A stretch of 26,541 nt of DNA from positions 1 through 26,541 of the forward strand of contig JBCDLI010000034.1 in assembly GCA_038745535.1 (NCBI GenBank), given 5' to 3'. Origin of the DNA: JBCDLI01 sp038745535. Its GTDB lineage: Bacteria; Pseudomonadota; Alphaproteobacteria; Rhizobiales; Rhizobiaceae. The translations under genes and the position numbers were made by a program. Positions 1 through 7,143 of this stretch are shown here, one piece after another. The notes under the pieces were generated by a model. The model worked only from the letters and a program-made list of their open reading frames with translations. It ran no database searches and was not told the DNA's origin. Position 1 is the first letter of the stretch. Every line of letters starts with the position of its first letter.

Positions 1-732
1 GAGACAGATGTCCAGATCGAAATTCTGCCTCCGTCATTTATGTCAGATGCATTAGCCAGTGGCACGATCGATGGCTTTTGCGTCGGTGAGCCTTGGAATT
101 CAGTTGCTGTTTCGCGGGGCGCAGGGCGGATCGTGACCACGAAGTCGCGTATTTGGGCCTCCAGCCCCGAAAAGGTTCTCGGCGTTCGCCAAAGCTGGGC
201 CGACGATAATGGGGACATTCTCGCAGCGCTTATTCGTGCACTGCAGGAAGCCGCTGTCTGGTGCGAAGACAATGCCAATCGCAAAGCCCTCGCGGTGTTG
301 CTCGCACGCCCTGAATACATTGGCATTGAAGCGCGGACAATCGAGCGAGCATTGAACGGCGATGCGCATTTTAGCGCTAATTCCGGTGGCGCAACGTTTC
401 CTTGGAAGAGCCACGCGCTGTGGCTCTATACTCAAATGGTAAGATGGGGTCAGGTGCAGCACACCGGTGAAGCGGTGGAATTGGCGAAGGCGACATACCG
501 ACCTGATATTTATCGTGCTGCGCTTGAAGCCACAGAAACCGCCGTCCCTGCCGCCAACTCCAAAGTTGAGGGTGCCTTGACCATTCCTACTGTCGTAGGT
601 GCAGGGCGCAGCATGCTTGAAATAGGCCCGGACGGTTTTTTCGACGGGCTGATATTCGATCCCGATGACATTGACGGGTATATCGCCCGCCAATCCCAGT
701 CGCCCTTGCCCAAAAATTATACAACAGTATAA
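1..732 (+). CDS. nasS: NasS-like nitrate sensor (NrtA family), 5'-truncated by window edge
   Basis: This is the C-terminal 243 codons of a nitrate/nitrite-binding protein of the NrtA/CmpA/NasS family; the frame is open from base 1, so the start lies outside the window. The segment ASGTIDGFCVGEPWN matches EAGTIDGYCVGEPWN in the nrtA product encoded just downstream, so the two are paralogues. The C-terminal tail (FFDG...FDPDDIDGY) differs from that of the nrtA product. In known nitrate clusters a cytoplasmic NasS sits before nrtA and holds the ANTAR antiterminator NasT inactive until nitrate or nitrite binds. The position, the different tail and the leader structure downstream favour NasS over a second transporter subunit. 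The deciding feature, presence or absence of a signal peptide, is not visible. The family is sure; the NasS role is inferred. Confidence 0.72.
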   Translation, partial: ETDVQIEILPPSFMSDALASGTIDGFCVGEPWNSVAVSRGAGRIVTTKSRIWASSPEKVLGVRQSWADDNGDILAALIRALQEAAVWCEDNANRKALAVLLARPEYIGIEARTIERALNGDAHFSANSGGATFPWKSHALWLYTQMVRWGQVQHTGEAVELAKATYRPDIYRAALEATETAVPAANSKVEGALTIPTVVGAGRSMLEIGPDGFFDGLIFDPDDIDGYIARQSQSPLPKNYTTV

Positions 733-747
733 CGTGTTTAAATTTTG

Positions 748-758
748 TGCATAATGCA
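748..758. promoter_or_regulatory. Small palindrome upstream of nrtA promoter; weak NtrC-site candidate
   Basis: TGCATAATGCA is a perfect 11-base palindrome about 100 bases upstream of the sigma-54-like element, a usual distance for an NtrC enhancer. It lacks the full TGCAC-N7-GTGCA form of classical NtrC sites, so this is only a candidate. The rest of 733-857 is AT-rich and shows nothing else I can name. Confidence 0.2.
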
Positions 759-857
759 TAGGCATGCTTAGCAGTCGGGCAAAACATATATTTTTTTGTT
801 AGGTTTTAAGCCTAGGTAAGCAGCTGAAAACTCATACTAAAATAATATTTCCAAAAG

Positions 858-873
858 TGGCATATTCCATGCA
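858..873 (+). promoter_or_regulatory. Sigma-54-type promoter upstream of nrtA
   Basis: TGGCATATTCCATGCA fits the -24/-12 pattern TGGCAC-N5-TTGCA: the invariant GG (859-860) and GC (871-872) are separated by exactly ten bases. A start site about 12 bases after the GC would fall near 884, just before the first hexaloop hairpin. Nitrate assimilation operons such as Klebsiella nasF use sigma-54 with NtrC, so the type of promoter suits the genes. The match is by eye; no start-site data are available. Confidence 0.5.
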
Positions 874-885
874 TATCATTGCACA

Positions 886-937
886 GCCAATGTAGGCAAA
901 CGGCTCGTGATCGGGCTGTGACCAAAGCAATGCTGCT
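886..937 (+). promoter_or_regulatory. Possible ANTAR (NasT-type) antitermination leader: two hexaloop hairpins
   Basis: Two small hairpins carry six-base loops with A at position 1 and G at position 4, the pattern recognised by ANTAR antiterminators. Hairpin 1 is GCC-AATGTA-GGC (886-897) and hairpin 2 is AGC-AATGCT-GCT (926-937). Both loops begin AATG and both are closed by a C-G pair. The loop and 3' arm of hairpin 2 lie inside the 5' arm of the terminator at 929-999, so forming hairpin 2 would block termination, as in the known mechanism. The weak points are stems of only three pairs and a long linker. Confidence 0.42.
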
Positions 938-999
938 GAACTGTTCGTGGACCATCCTCCCTCCCTTGGTCTGACGAGCGTTTCGGCAGCATTTTTTTT
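929..999 (+). terminator. Intrinsic terminator in the nrtA leader (attenuator)
   Basis: Bases 929-940 (AATGCTGCTGAA) pair with 982-993 (TTCGGCAGCATT) over twelve positions with one G-U pair. Further pairing runs inward (941-947 with 975-981, one mismatch), and a small apical stem forms between GGACCA and TGGTCT. Eight T residues follow at 992-999. The terminator lies between the promoter and nrtA, 35 bases before the start codon, so it should stop the transcript unless antitermination occurs. Confidence 0.85.
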
Positions 1000-1033
1000 G
1001 TCTCTCGGGAGACGACCAAGGAGCACCAATAGA

Positions 1034-2416
1034 ATGAGCTTATTTGCAACAACCCGCCGCCGCCTTTTGGCAATGGCTACTGCGTCACTTGCGCTGTCTA
1101 CAGCGCTCGTTCCTGCACACGCCGAGTTCCTCGACGTAGAAAAAGATGAATTGAAGTTTGGCTTCATCAAGCTGACTGATATGGCCCCGCTCGCGATCGC
1201 CTATGAAAAGGGTTATTTCGAGGATGAAGGCCTGTTTGTGACGCTTGAACCTCAGGCGAACTGGAAAGTTTTGCTCGACCGCGTGATTACCGGCGAACTC
1301 GATGGAGCGCACATGTTGGCGGGTCAGCCGCTTGCTGCAACGATCGGCTTTGGCACCGAAGCGCACATCGTAACACCGTTTTCGATGGACCTGAACGGTA
1401 ACGGCATCACTGTCTCCAACGAAGTTTGGGAGCTGATGAAGCCAAACATCCCAACCGACGAAGAAGGTAAGCCGGTTCACCCGATCTCCGCTTCTGCTCT
1501 GAAGCCGGTTGTTGACCAATTCAAGGACGAAGGCCGTCCTTTCAACATGGGCATGGTTTTCCCAGTTTCCACGCACAACTATGAGCTTCGGTATTGGCTC
1601 GCGGCCGGCGGTATTCACCCCGGTTTCTATTCCCCATCAGACGTGTCGGGCCAGATCGATGCCGACGCTCTTCTGTCAGTCACGCCGCCGCCGCAAATGC
1701 CAGCGACGCTGGAAGCCGGCACAATCGACGGTTACTGCGTGGGTGAACCTTGGAACCAGGCTGCCGTCTTTAAGGGCATCGGCGTTCCAGTCATCACCGA
1801 TTACCAGATCTGGAAGAACAACCCGGAGAAAGTTTTCGGTCTCTCAAAAGAGTTCACCGAGGCAAATCCAAATACGACACTTGCTTTGACCAAAGCGCTT
1901 ATTCGTGCTGCCAAATGGCTTGATGAAGACAACAACGCCAATCGCGAAGAGGCCGTGGAAATTCTGGCCCGTTCTGAGTATGTCGGCGCGGATGCAGAAG
2001 TGATCGCTGCGTCGATGACTGGAACGTTCGAGTTCGAAAAAGGCGATATTCGCGAAATTCCAGATTTCAACGTCTTCTATCGCTACTACGCGACCTATCC
2101 ATACTATTCGGATGCTGTCTGGTATCTGACACAGATGCGTCGTTGGGGTCAGATCGCTGAGCCAAAGGACGACAGCTGGTACGACGAGGTCGCAAAGTCC
2201 GTCTACCTTCCAGAGGTCTACCTCGAAGCGGCACGCATGCTTATCGAAGAAGGTCATGTTGAAGAAGCCGATTTCCCATTCGGAACGGACGGCTATCGTG
2301 AGCCAACACCTGCTGATGATATCATCGACGGCATTGCCTACGATGGCAAAAAGCCGAACGACTACCTCAAGTCCCTGACTATCGGGCTCAAGGGTGACGA
2401 AGTCGTCGGCGGCTAA
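1034..2416 (+). CDS. nrtA: Nitrate ABC transporter, periplasmic nitrate-binding protein NrtA
   Basis: This 460-residue protein captures nitrate (possibly nitrite) in the periplasm for the NrtB/NrtC transporter. The start at 1034 is chosen because AAGGAG (1019-1024) precedes it and because a signal peptide begins there. Residues 1-30 contain TTRRRLLA followed by a hydrophobic stretch ending in AHA, which resembles a Tat signal. The mature protein has the family segments KFGFIKLTDMAPLAIA near the N terminus and GTIDGYCVGEPWN in the second lobe. An in-frame GTG at 947 would place the coding start inside the terminator hairpin and is rejected. A stem-loop follows the gene, then nrtB. Expression is probably controlled by the sigma-54 promoter and attenuator upstream. 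Confidence 0.93.
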   Translation: MSLFATTRRRLLAMATASLALSTALVPAHAEFLDVEKDELKFGFIKLTDMAPLAIAYEKGYFEDEGLFVTLEPQANWKVLLDRVITGELDGAHMLAGQPLAATIGFGTEAHIVTPFSMDLNGNGITVSNEVWELMKPNIPTDEEGKPVHPISASALKPVVDQFKDEGRPFNMGMVFPVSTHNYELRYWLAAGGIHPGFYSPSDVSGQIDADALLSVTPPPQMPATLEAGTIDGYCVGEPWNQAAVFKGIGVPVITDYQIWKNNPEKVFGLSKEFTEANPNTTLALTKALIRAAKWLDEDNNANREEAVEILARSEYVGADAEVIAASMTGTFEFEKGDIREIPDFNVFYRYYATYPYYSDAVWYLTQMRRWGQIAEPKDDSWYDEVAKSVYLPEVYLEAARMLIEEGHVEEADFPFGTDGYREPTPADDIIDGIAYDGKKPNDYLKSLTIGLKGDEVVGG

Positions 2417-2435
2417 TCCGCATTTATCTTCATAG

Positions 2436-2464
2436 GCACAGGCGGGTTCTTTCTCCGCCTGCGC
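2436..2464 (+). other. Intercistronic stem-loop between nrtA and nrtB
   Basis: CAGGCGG (2439-2445) pairs perfectly with CCGCCTG (2455-2461) around a nine-base loop, and two more pairs form outside a mismatch. No T-run follows, so it is probably not a full terminator. The position directly after the binding-protein gene suggests 3'-end protection or partial attenuation that gives more NrtA than NrtB. Confidence 0.65.
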
Positions 2465-2501
2465 TTCTAACCCGATCACTCAAACCTGCGAGAGCAAAAT
2501 C

Positions 2502-3575
2502 ATGGCCAATGTAACCGACACGGGAGCGGTTAGCCTTTCCGGACGCGAGAAGTTCTTCTCTGCAATTAACAAAGCAAGCGGCTGGCTCGAGGCGCTAGGC
2601 TTCTCCTGGCTTGTTCCCATTTTAAAAATGCTCGCAGGCGACAGCCCGCGCGAGCAGCTATCTGAACTCAAGCGCGTACTTGTCATTCCCCTTCTTGGCA
2701 TCATGGGCTTCCTCGTCGCTTGGGGCGTGCTCGCTCCGCAGGTGCAGACATCACTTGGCGCGGTTCCAGGCCCTGTTGAGGTTTTCCAGCAAGGCGGCGC
2801 ACTTTGGGAAGATCATGTTCGTGAGCGTGAAAAGGCGGACGCTTTCTACGAGCGCCAGGATGCGCGAAACGCTGAACTCATCGCCAACGGTCGTGAAGAT
2901 CGTGTGCGTGAGCGGGTTTACACCGGTAAGCCGACATACCTTGACCAGATCGTGACATCGCTATTCACGGTAGGCCTAGGCTTCGTCATTGCCACTGCCG
3001 TTGCTGTGCCGTTGGGTATCGCGTCTGGCCTCTCGAAATCGTTCAACGGTGCCATCAACCCGCTTATCCAAATCTTTAAGCCGGTATCACCGCTCGCATG
3101 GCTGCCGATCGTGACCATGATTGTATCTGCGACCTATTCCGGCGGCTATGATTGGTTGCCGAAATCGCTTTTGATATCCGCCATCACCGTGACGCTTTGT
3201 TCCATGTGGCCAACACTTGTTAACACTGCTCTCGGCGTTGCTTCGGTAGACAAAGATCTCATGAACGTCGGCAAGGTTCTTCAACTGCCAACTTCGAAGA
3301 CAATCACGCAGGTCGTACTGCCGTCATCGCTCCCGTTAATCTTTACCGGTCTGCGCTTGTCGCTTGGTGTTGGATGGATGGTTTTGATCGCAGCTGAAAT
3401 GCTCGCACAGAACCCGGGTCTCGGTAAGTTTGTTTGGGACGAATTCCAAAACGGATCGTCACAATCGCTGGCGAAGATCATGTTTGCTGTTCTGACAATT
3501 GGCGTCATCGGCTTCATGCTCGACCGTGTCATGTATGCCCTACAACGTGCCTTCACCTTCTCAGCCAACCGTTGA
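2502..3575 (+). CDS. nrtB: Nitrate ABC transporter, permease NrtB
   Basis: This 357-residue inner-membrane protein forms the channel of the nitrate transporter. A soluble N terminus of about 60 residues is followed by a first membrane segment (around VLVIPLLGIMGFLVAW), then about 70 highly charged residues (REREKADAFYERQDARN region), then about five further membrane segments. The cytoplasmic coupling loop is seen as the stretch around NVGKVLQLPTSKTITQVVLP, which fits the NrtB/SsuC/TauC group of BPD permeases. The charged insert between the first two membrane segments is longer than in SsuC-type permeases. A purine-rich GCGAGAG lies upstream of the ATG. The next gene starts 19 bases after the stop, so the two are surely co-transcribed. 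Confidence 0.92.
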   Translation: MANVTDTGAVSLSGREKFFSAINKASGWLEALGFSWLVPILKMLAGDSPREQLSELKRVLVIPLLGIMGFLVAWGVLAPQVQTSLGAVPGPVEVFQQGGALWEDHVREREKADAFYERQDARNAELIANGREDRVRERVYTGKPTYLDQIVTSLFTVGLGFVIATAVAVPLGIASGLSKSFNGAINPLIQIFKPVSPLAWLPIVTMIVSATYSGGYDWLPKSLLISAITVTLCSMWPTLVNTALGVASVDKDLMNVGKVLQLPTSKTITQVVLPSSLPLIFTGLRLSLGVGWMVLIAAEMLAQNPGLGKFVWDEFQNGSSQSLAKIMFAVLTIGVIGFMLDRVMYALQRAFTFSANR

Positions 3576-3594
3576 TCGACGGAGGAAAGTCATC

Positions 3595-5355
3595 ATGAGC
3601 TATCTTGAGATTTCAAACCTTTCCAAGTCTTACGGCCAAGGTGAAGACAAAACTGAAGTCCTCAAAGACATCAACCTAGAGGTCAACGAGGGTGAGTTTA
3701 TCGCTATCGTTGGGTTCTCCGGCTCTGGCAAAACTACGCTGATCTCAGCGCTTGCTGGGCTACTTGAGGGTGACGAGGGCGAAGTTGCCTTCAAGGGAAC
3801 GAAGATTGATGGGCCGGGGCCTGAGCGCGGTCTCGTGTTCCAATCCTACTCATTGATGCCTTGGTTGTCAGTGACCGGTAACGTTCTTCTCGCCGTCGAC
3901 AGCGTTCATGTTGGCAAATCAAAAGCTGAGCGCACTGAGATCGCAGCAAAATACATCGACATGGTCGGGTTAACCCCGGCCGCTGATCGCAAGCCGGCAG
4001 AACTTTCTGGCGGAATGCGTCAGCGCGTGTCGGTTGCCCGCGCACTGGCGATGCAGCCAGAAGTCCTGCTGCTCGACGAGCCGCTATCTGCGCTGGATGC
4101 GCTTACCCGCGCCAAACTCCAGGATGAATTTGCTGCGATCTGCGAAAAAGAGAAGAAAACGATCATCCTCATCACCAATGATGTGGATGAGGCCATTCTT
4201 CTTGCAGACCGCATCATTCCGCTCACACCTGGCCCGAATGCGACGCTTGGTAAGAGCTTTGATGTGAATATTGCCCGTCCACGTGATCGCGGCGCAATGA
4301 ACAGCGATGAGACGTTCATGCAGCTGCGTGGTGATGTAACCAGCTACCTTATAGAGGTTGGCGCAGAACGCGGGGCTGATATCGAAAATGAGATTATTCT
4401 GCCAAACGTCGTTCCATTCACGGCAAAGCAGGACGATCTCCCCGAAGCCTACGTTCGCGCTTCGGCAAGTGTCCGTGAAGAGAAATACCTTGAGTTCTCG
4501 CAGCTGACCAAAGTGTACCCAACGCCAAAGGGTCCGCTCACAGTCGTTGACGGCTTTGAGATGAAAATGAGCAAGGGTGAATTCATCACGCTCATTGGTC
4601 ACTCGGGGTGTGGTAAGTCGACCGTGCTTTCCATGATCGCGGGCCTAAACCCGATTACCGAAGGTACGATTATCCTCGACGGTAAACACATTACTGAGGC
4701 AGGTCCGGACCGTGCGGTGGTGTTTCAGGCGCCATCACTCATGCCGTGGCTTACGGCCTATGAAAACGTTGCTCTTGGCGTTGATCGTGTTTACCCGGAT
4801 GCGTCCAAACAAGAGCGCAACGACGTGGTGGAGTATTACCTCCAGCGGGTTGGTTTGGCCGATGCGATGCACAAGGCTGCTAACGACCTTTCAAACGGTA
4901 TGAAGCAGCGTGTCGGTATTGCGCGGGCTTTCGCTTTGTCGCCGAAGCTTCTGCTTCTCGACGAGCCTTTTGGTATGCTCGACTCTCTGACGCGCTGGGA
5001 GCTTCAAGATGTTCTCATGGACGTCTGGAAACGCACGCAGGTGACCGCAGTCTGTGTGACCCACGATGTGGACGAGGCAATTCTTCTCGCCGACCGCGTT
5101 GTGATGATGTCGAACGGTCCGAACGCAAAAATTGGCAACATCATGGAGGTCGATCTAGAGCGACCGCGATCACGGAAAATGCTGCTCGATCACCCCGATT
5201 ACTATGCTTACCGCGAAGAGCTCCTCGAGTTCCTTGAAGCATACGAAGGTGGTGCCGACCCATCCCAGGAACAGTTGGCTGCGATCTCTGCTCGCCGCGC
5301 GGCGCGCATTGCACGTCAGACTAAGAAGCCAGCTTCTTTGCAGGCAGCGGAGTAA
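3595..5355 (+). CDS. nrtC: Nitrate ABC transporter ATPase, two fused ATPase domains (NrtC/NrtD-like)
   Basis: This 586-residue protein carries two complete ABC ATPase domains in tandem, so one chain supplies both motors of the nitrate transporter. Domain 1 has Walker A GFSGSGKTT (40-48), signature LSGGM (137-141) and Walker B VLLLDEP. Domain 2 has Walker A GHSGCGKST (335-343), signature LSNGM (432-436), LLLLDEP and an H-loop VTHD with His490. In domain 1 the H-loop reads ITND, with Asn195 in place of His. The start at 3595 follows GGAGGAAAG by a few bases; an in-frame upstream start would overlap nrtB and lacks support. There is no C-terminal solute-binding domain of the cyanobacterial NrtC kind. 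The tail (about 540-586) is Ala/Arg-rich. Confidence 0.92.
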   Translation: MSYLEISNLSKSYGQGEDKTEVLKDINLEVNEGEFIAIVGFSGSGKTTLISALAGLLEGDEGEVAFKGTKIDGPGPERGLVFQSYSLMPWLSVTGNVLLAVDSVHVGKSKAERTEIAAKYIDMVGLTPAADRKPAELSGGMRQRVSVARALAMQPEVLLLDEPLSALDALTRAKLQDEFAAICEKEKKTIILITNDVDEAILLADRIIPLTPGPNATLGKSFDVNIARPRDRGAMNSDETFMQLRGDVTSYLIEVGAERGADIENEIILPNVVPFTAKQDDLPEAYVRASASVREEKYLEFSQLTKVYPTPKGPLTVVDGFEMKMSKGEFITLIGHSGCGKSTVLSMIAGLNPITEGTIILDGKHITEAGPDRAVVFQAPSLMPWLTAYENVALGVDRVYPDASKQERNDVVEYYLQRVGLADAMHKAANDLSNGMKQRVGIARAFALSPKLLLLDEPFGMLDSLTRWELQDVLMDVWKRTQVTAVCVTHDVDEAILLADRVVMMSNGPNAKIGNIMEVDLERPRSRKMLLDHPDYYAYREELLEFLEAYEGGADPSQEQLAAISARRAARIARQTKKPASLQAAE

Positions 5356-5360
5356 CCCTT

Positions 5361-5786
5361 ATGACACCTGCACAAGTCGATTTGGTCCAAGGATCATTCA
5401 AGCACGTTGCTCCAATTGCTCCGCAGGCAGCGACCATTTTCTACGATCGGCTGTTTGAAATTGCACCACAAGTGAAGCCACTGTTCACTGGTTCAATGGA
5501 CGAGCAGGGTAAGAAGTTGATGGCTACGCTTAGCGTTGTGATCAGTGGACTGAAAAACCTGGAGGCCGTCGTGCCCGCAGCGCAAGCACTCGCGGTTAAA
5601 CATGTCGAATACGGTGTAACCGCAGATCAATATCAGCCGGTCGGTGAGGCGCTCATTTATACCCTCCAACAGGGTCTCGGAGATGACTTTGACGCTGACA
5701 CCGAGAACGCTTGGCTCACCGCCTATACCACGCTGTCATCTGTGATGATTGACGCGGCTTACGGCGACAACGAAACTGCGGAGTAA
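5361..5786 (+). CDS. Single-domain haemoglobin (flavohaemoglobin-like globin), probable NO detoxification
   Basis: This 141-residue globin aligns along its length with the globin domain of flavohaemoglobin Hmp. Family residues seen are Tyr28 (B10), Phe42 (CD1), Gln49 (E7), proximal His81 (F8, in VKHVEYGV) and Tyr91. There is no reductase domain: the gene stops at the end of the globin fold. It starts five bases after the ATPase stop with GGAG in place, and the FAD-protein gene starts three bases after its stop, so it belongs to the nitrate operon. Single-domain haemoglobins in nitrate-assimilation clusters (for example Bradyrhizobium Bjgb) are linked to removal of NO formed during nitrate and nitrite metabolism. 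The reducing partner may be the FAD/NADH protein encoded next; that is inference. Confidence 0.88.
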   Translation: MTPAQVDLVQGSFKHVAPIAPQAATIFYDRLFEIAPQVKPLFTGSMDEQGKKLMATLSVVISGLKNLEAVVPAAQALAVKHVEYGVTADQYQPVGEALIYTLQQGLGDDFDADTENAWLTAYTTLSSVMIDAAYGDNETAE

Positions 5787-5789
5787 GGA

Positions 5790-7142
5790 ATGGGCGTTAA
5801 ACCGAAACTTGTCGTGGTCGGGAATGGTATGGCGCCCGGCCGCATGTTGGAGCATCTCTTCGAAGATGCGCCAGGCATGTACGACGTCACAATCTTCAAC
5901 GCCGAACCACGTGTGAACTACAACCGGCTCATGCTCTCTCCGGTGCTTTCCGGCGAGAAGACTTATGCCGAAATTATCACCCACGACGACGACTGGTATG
6001 CTCGCCACGGGGTCAAACTTCATAAGTCGGCGCGGGTGTCAGGGATCGATCGTGGAGCGAAAACGGTCACGGCCGAAAACGGCATCAAAGCGAACTACGA
6101 CAAGCTGGTTGTCGCAACCGGTTCGAACCCCTTCATCATTCCCGTGCCCGGGCATGAGTTGAACGGCGTTCTGACCTACCGCGACTTGGATGACGTTGAA
6201 GCTATGCTGAACGTGGCTACTGGCGGGGGACGCGCGGTGGTCATCGGCGGCGGACTTTTGGGGCTGGAAGCCGCCGCCGGACTCCGCCGCCAGGGGATGG
6301 CAGTCACCGTTCTCCATCTTATGCCGATCCTTATGGAACGTCAGTTGGATGCCGAAGCGGCGACCATGCTGCGATCCGCTTTTGAAGAACTCGGCGTGGA
6401 TGTCATCACGGAAGCCAACACCAAGACGATCTTAGGCCACGACGGAAAAGTGGTCGGTGTCGAGCTGGCCGACGGTACTCGCATCGATGCGAAAATTGTC
6501 GTCATGGCCGTTGGCATTCGCCCTTCGTCCGGCCTTGCTAACGAAGTCGGCTTAGAAACCAATCGCGGCATTGTCGTTGATGACGCACTCATTACGAGCG
6601 ATCCAGACATCTTTGCGCTTGGTGAATGTGCGGAACACCGTGGCATCTGCTACGGTCTGGTGGCGCCGCTCTATGACATGGCGAAGGTGATCGCCGATCA
6701 ATTGGCGGGAAATACCAAGGCGGCCTACGAAGGTTCGGTGACAGCAACCAAGCTCAAGGTGACCGGCATTAACCTCTATTCAGCAGGTGACTTTGCCCAC
6801 GCCGAAGATCGGGAAGAAATCGTTTTGCGCGATGCGAGCGTCGGCGTTTATAAGCGCATCGTCATCAAGGACGATGTGATCCTGGGTGCTGTGTTGTATG
6901 GCGATACCGAGGACGGCCCAGCGCTGTTTGACATGGTGCAGAGCGGCGAAAACGTGTCGCGCATTCGAGACACTTTGATCTTCGGTGCTGCCTATCACGA
7001 GGCTGACCCCTTGGACCCTATGGTGGCCGTTGCAGCATTGCCCGGTGAGTTTCCTCACCGCTGTGGCGGCCCGATTTCTGGGTTTCAAATTCAATCTTGC
7101 TTGGGCGCCGTAGCGCCGACGCACACCCTGAGCGTGCACTAA
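5790..7142 (+). CDS. FAD/NAD(P)H oxidoreductase, NirB N-terminal-like / NasC-like electron-transfer subunit
   Basis: This 450-residue protein matches the N-terminal FAD/NADH half of NirB and the electron-transfer subunits of assimilatory nitrate reductase (Klebsiella NasC, Bacillus NasB). It has an N-terminal FAD-binding VVVGNGMAPGRM, an NAD-binding GGGLLGLEAA from residue 153, and the NirB-type signature LGECAEHRGICYGLVAP near residue 278. After MVAVAALPGE (about 411-420) the sequence leaves the family: the BFD-type iron-sulphur cysteines expected there are missing, and the last 30 residues (ending THTLSVH) are not recognisable. The sirohaem domain of NirB is absent. The likely role is passing electrons from NADH to NasA, whose own C terminus carries a BFD domain; it might also reduce the neighbouring globin. 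AAGGA spans the upstream stop, and nasA starts one base after this gene's stop. Confidence 0.82.
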   Translation: MGVKPKLVVVGNGMAPGRMLEHLFEDAPGMYDVTIFNAEPRVNYNRLMLSPVLSGEKTYAEIITHDDDWYARHGVKLHKSARVSGIDRGAKTVTAENGIKANYDKLVVATGSNPFIIPVPGHELNGVLTYRDLDDVEAMLNVATGGGRAVVIGGGLLGLEAAAGLRRQGMAVTVLHLMPILMERQLDAEAATMLRSAFEELGVDVITEANTKTILGHDGKVVGVELADGTRIDAKIVVMAVGIRPSSGLANEVGLETNRGIVVDDALITSDPDIFALGECAEHRGICYGLVAPLYDMAKVIADQLAGNTKAAYEGSVTATKLKVTGINLYSAGDFAHAEDREEIVLRDASVGVYKRIVIKDDVILGAVLYGDTEDGPALFDMVQSGENVSRIRDTLIFGAAYHEADPLDPMVAVAALPGEFPHRCGGPISGFQIQSCLGAVAPTHTLSVH

Positions 7143-7143
7143 G

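Noticed and set aside
100..765. Long minus-strand open frame opposite the NasS-like gene, and similar long antisense frames elsewhere
   Set aside because: The translations are rich in Arg, Cys and His with no recognisable domain, and they mirror well-supported genes on the other strand.
882..920. Seven-pair stem CACAGCC / GGCTGTG in the nrtA leader
   Set aside because: It would begin before the predicted start site near 884 and has a 24-base loop; it also excludes hexaloop hairpin 1. It may be a competing fold but I cannot support it as a separate element.
947..1033. N-terminal extension of NrtA from GTG 947
   Set aside because: It lies in the terminator hairpin, would place 29 residues before the signal peptide, and the strong ribosome site is just before 1034.
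7020..7143. Frameshift hiding a BFD domain at the end of the FAD-subunit gene
   Set aside because: The other two forward frames show no CxC or CxxC pattern and hit stops quickly, so a simple frameshift does not restore the domain.
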